A stretch of 64,000 nt of DNA from Blastopirellula retiformator (lineage in GTDB: Bacteria; Planctomycetota; Planctomycetia; Pirellulales; Pirellulaceae): NCBI RefSeq assembly GCF_007859755.1, contig NZ_SJPF01000001.1, positions 587,003-651,002 of the forward strand, written 5' to 3'. The position numbers and the translations under genes were made by a program. Positions 63,419 through 64,000 of this stretch are shown here, piece after piece. The notes under the pieces were generated by a model, which had not been told where the DNA came from, did not search any database, and was given only the letters and a program-made list of their open reading frames with translations. The stretch's first letter is position 1, and each line of letters opens with the position of its first letter.

Positions 63419-63556
63419 TTAGCAGTCCGTTGATTTTCTGAACGGGCTGCTGGATCGCAGGGATGCGATCCCAAAATAGCGACGTACGTCGTTATTTTGC
63501 GAGCCGCGAAGAGCTATGCTCTGAGCCTGGCGAGGTTGGAAAATGCCACGAGGGCA
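63419..63556 (+). mobile_element. MITE family 1, copy E, cut by an IS element
   Basis: The left 134 bp of the element, nearly identical to copy D, start after TTAG (63419-63422). It stops at GAGGGCA where copies B and D continue with TTTTTCAAC. An IS4-type element begins at that point. Confidence 0.9.
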
Positions 63557-64000
63557 ATACCGTTCGGCACGCCATTTGCGCATTCAAATTAATTCCGGTT
63601 CGCCGTGCCACAATGGCAGGGCGAAGCTTGGTTTCAACCTTGAATGCAGTGACATTTTATCGTGCGGAAGTCTTCTAAAAATCGCAAATCGGCGGCCGCG
63701 TCTGCTAGCGCTGGCGACCAACAATCGATTCATGTGCAAGGCCTGAAGTACTTTGCCAAGTTGCGGCCGTTGTTGGCGGAACTTCATGACGAGGGGACAG
63801 CTCGCGATGCCGCTGGCAACCGCACGTTGCACTTCGATCAGTATTGTCTGCTGGTGCTGCTTTACGTTTTGAACCCCGGCATTTCTAGTCTGCGAGCGCT
63901 TTCGCAGGCAAGCGAACTGACCAAGGTTCAGCAGAAACTCGGCAACGAGAAAGCGTCGCTTGGCTCGCTTTCCGAGAGTGCTCGGCTGTTCGATCCGGAG
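63557..64000 (+). mobile_element. left part of an IS4-type insertion sequence (runs off right edge)
   Basis: Sequence unrelated to the MITE begins at about 63557 (ATACCGTTCGGCACGCC) and leads after about 105 bp into a transposase gene. The IS entered copy E of MITE 1. Its right end is outside the window. Confidence 0.7.
63662..64000 (+). CDS. IS4-like transposase (partial, N-terminal 113 residues)
   Basis: GTG 63662 starts a frame reading MRKSSKNRKSAAASASAGDQ, then HVQGLKYFAKLRPLLAELHD, FDQYCLLVLLYVLNPGISSL and SELTKVQQKLGNEKASLGSL. This is the N-terminal pattern of planctomycete IS4-type DDE transposases. A TGA precedes in frame, so no longer start is possible. The catalytic region is beyond the edge. 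Confidence 0.75.
   Translation, partial: MRKSSKNRKSAAASASAGDQQSIHVQGLKYFAKLRPLLAELHDEGTARDAAGNRTLHFDQYCLLVLLYVLNPGISSLRALSQASELTKVQQKLGNEKASLGSLSESARLFDPE

Noticed and set aside
1..64000. tRNA, rRNA or riboswitch genes
   Set aside because: No cloverleaf, rRNA-conserved block or known riboswitch core was seen when reading the intergenic stretches.

Overview
The window looks like a stretch of chromosome from a marine-type planctomycete (Pirellulaceae; Blastopirellula/Bremerella-like). This is inferred from gene content, not from a marker gene: DUF1559 pseudopilins, a DUF1080-ThuA fusion, ThuA and PmoA-like (DUF6807) proteins, a YyaL-type thioredoxin protein, FHA and PDZ proteins, an ECF sigma/anti-sigma pair, and long intergenic gaps between mostly single genes. 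No rRNA, tRNA, CRISPR array or phage was seen.

Layout. 1-6.6 kb: an LptD-like outer-membrane protein running off the left edge, an ArnT/GT39-like membrane glycosyltransferase and an MMPL/RND exporter. 6.7-14.9 kb: LarC, a coiled-coil membrane protein, a methyltransferase, a shortened ethylene-receptor-like protein, a DinB-fold protein, a PQQ-propeller lipoprotein, a TPR protein and PhhB. 15-18.4 kb: an accessory island with IS256 and IS3 remnants, a BPL_N-domain protein and two immunity-like genes, closed by a MITE copy. 18.9-33.9 kb: infA, a large secreted protein, an FHA / dioxygenase-like / FkbM methyltransferase / sulfotransferase group, a YyaL-like protein, an NMT1-like lipoprotein, a DUSP phosphatase, the DUF1080-ThuA and ThuA pair, DUF2293, and the divergent pair epmB / efp. 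34-40.8 kb: DUF3050, a zinc-ribbon protein, a LysM plus YkuD-like protein, a K+-channel-like protein, a GT2, CsaA, MOSC and PmoA-like proteins. 41-47.8 kb: a pilin-type cluster of two DUF1559 pseudopilins, a DUF1573 protein and a J-like / zinc ribbon / helical-repeat / PilM fusion. 47.9-62.5 kb: a ZIP transporter, HDOD protein, response regulator, aroB, rhomboid, GT2 plus GT-C-like membrane protein, rpiB, a lipoyl-like domain, a PDZ / anti-sigma / sigma operon, and galM. The right edge holds an IS4-like transposase start inserted in a MITE copy.

The most distinctive features are non-coding or architectural. One 149-150 bp multi-hairpin MITE family is present five times, three copies flanked by exact 4-bp duplications. 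A second MITE family with long terminal inverted repeats sits exactly in the shared CTAG stop codons of two convergent genes, and a fragment of it ends the PilM fusion gene. The PilM fusion appears circularly permuted. An ethylene-receptor-like sensor is joined directly to the tail of a receiver domain with no kinase between. Three further domains have lost key residues: a lipoyl domain (Lys to Glu), a YkuD domain (Cys to Ser) and a GGDEF domain. An irregular array of GGACTGGACC plus T-tract units lies after galM, with related inverted units upstream of infA.

All calls come from reading sequence motifs by eye. No database search was run.
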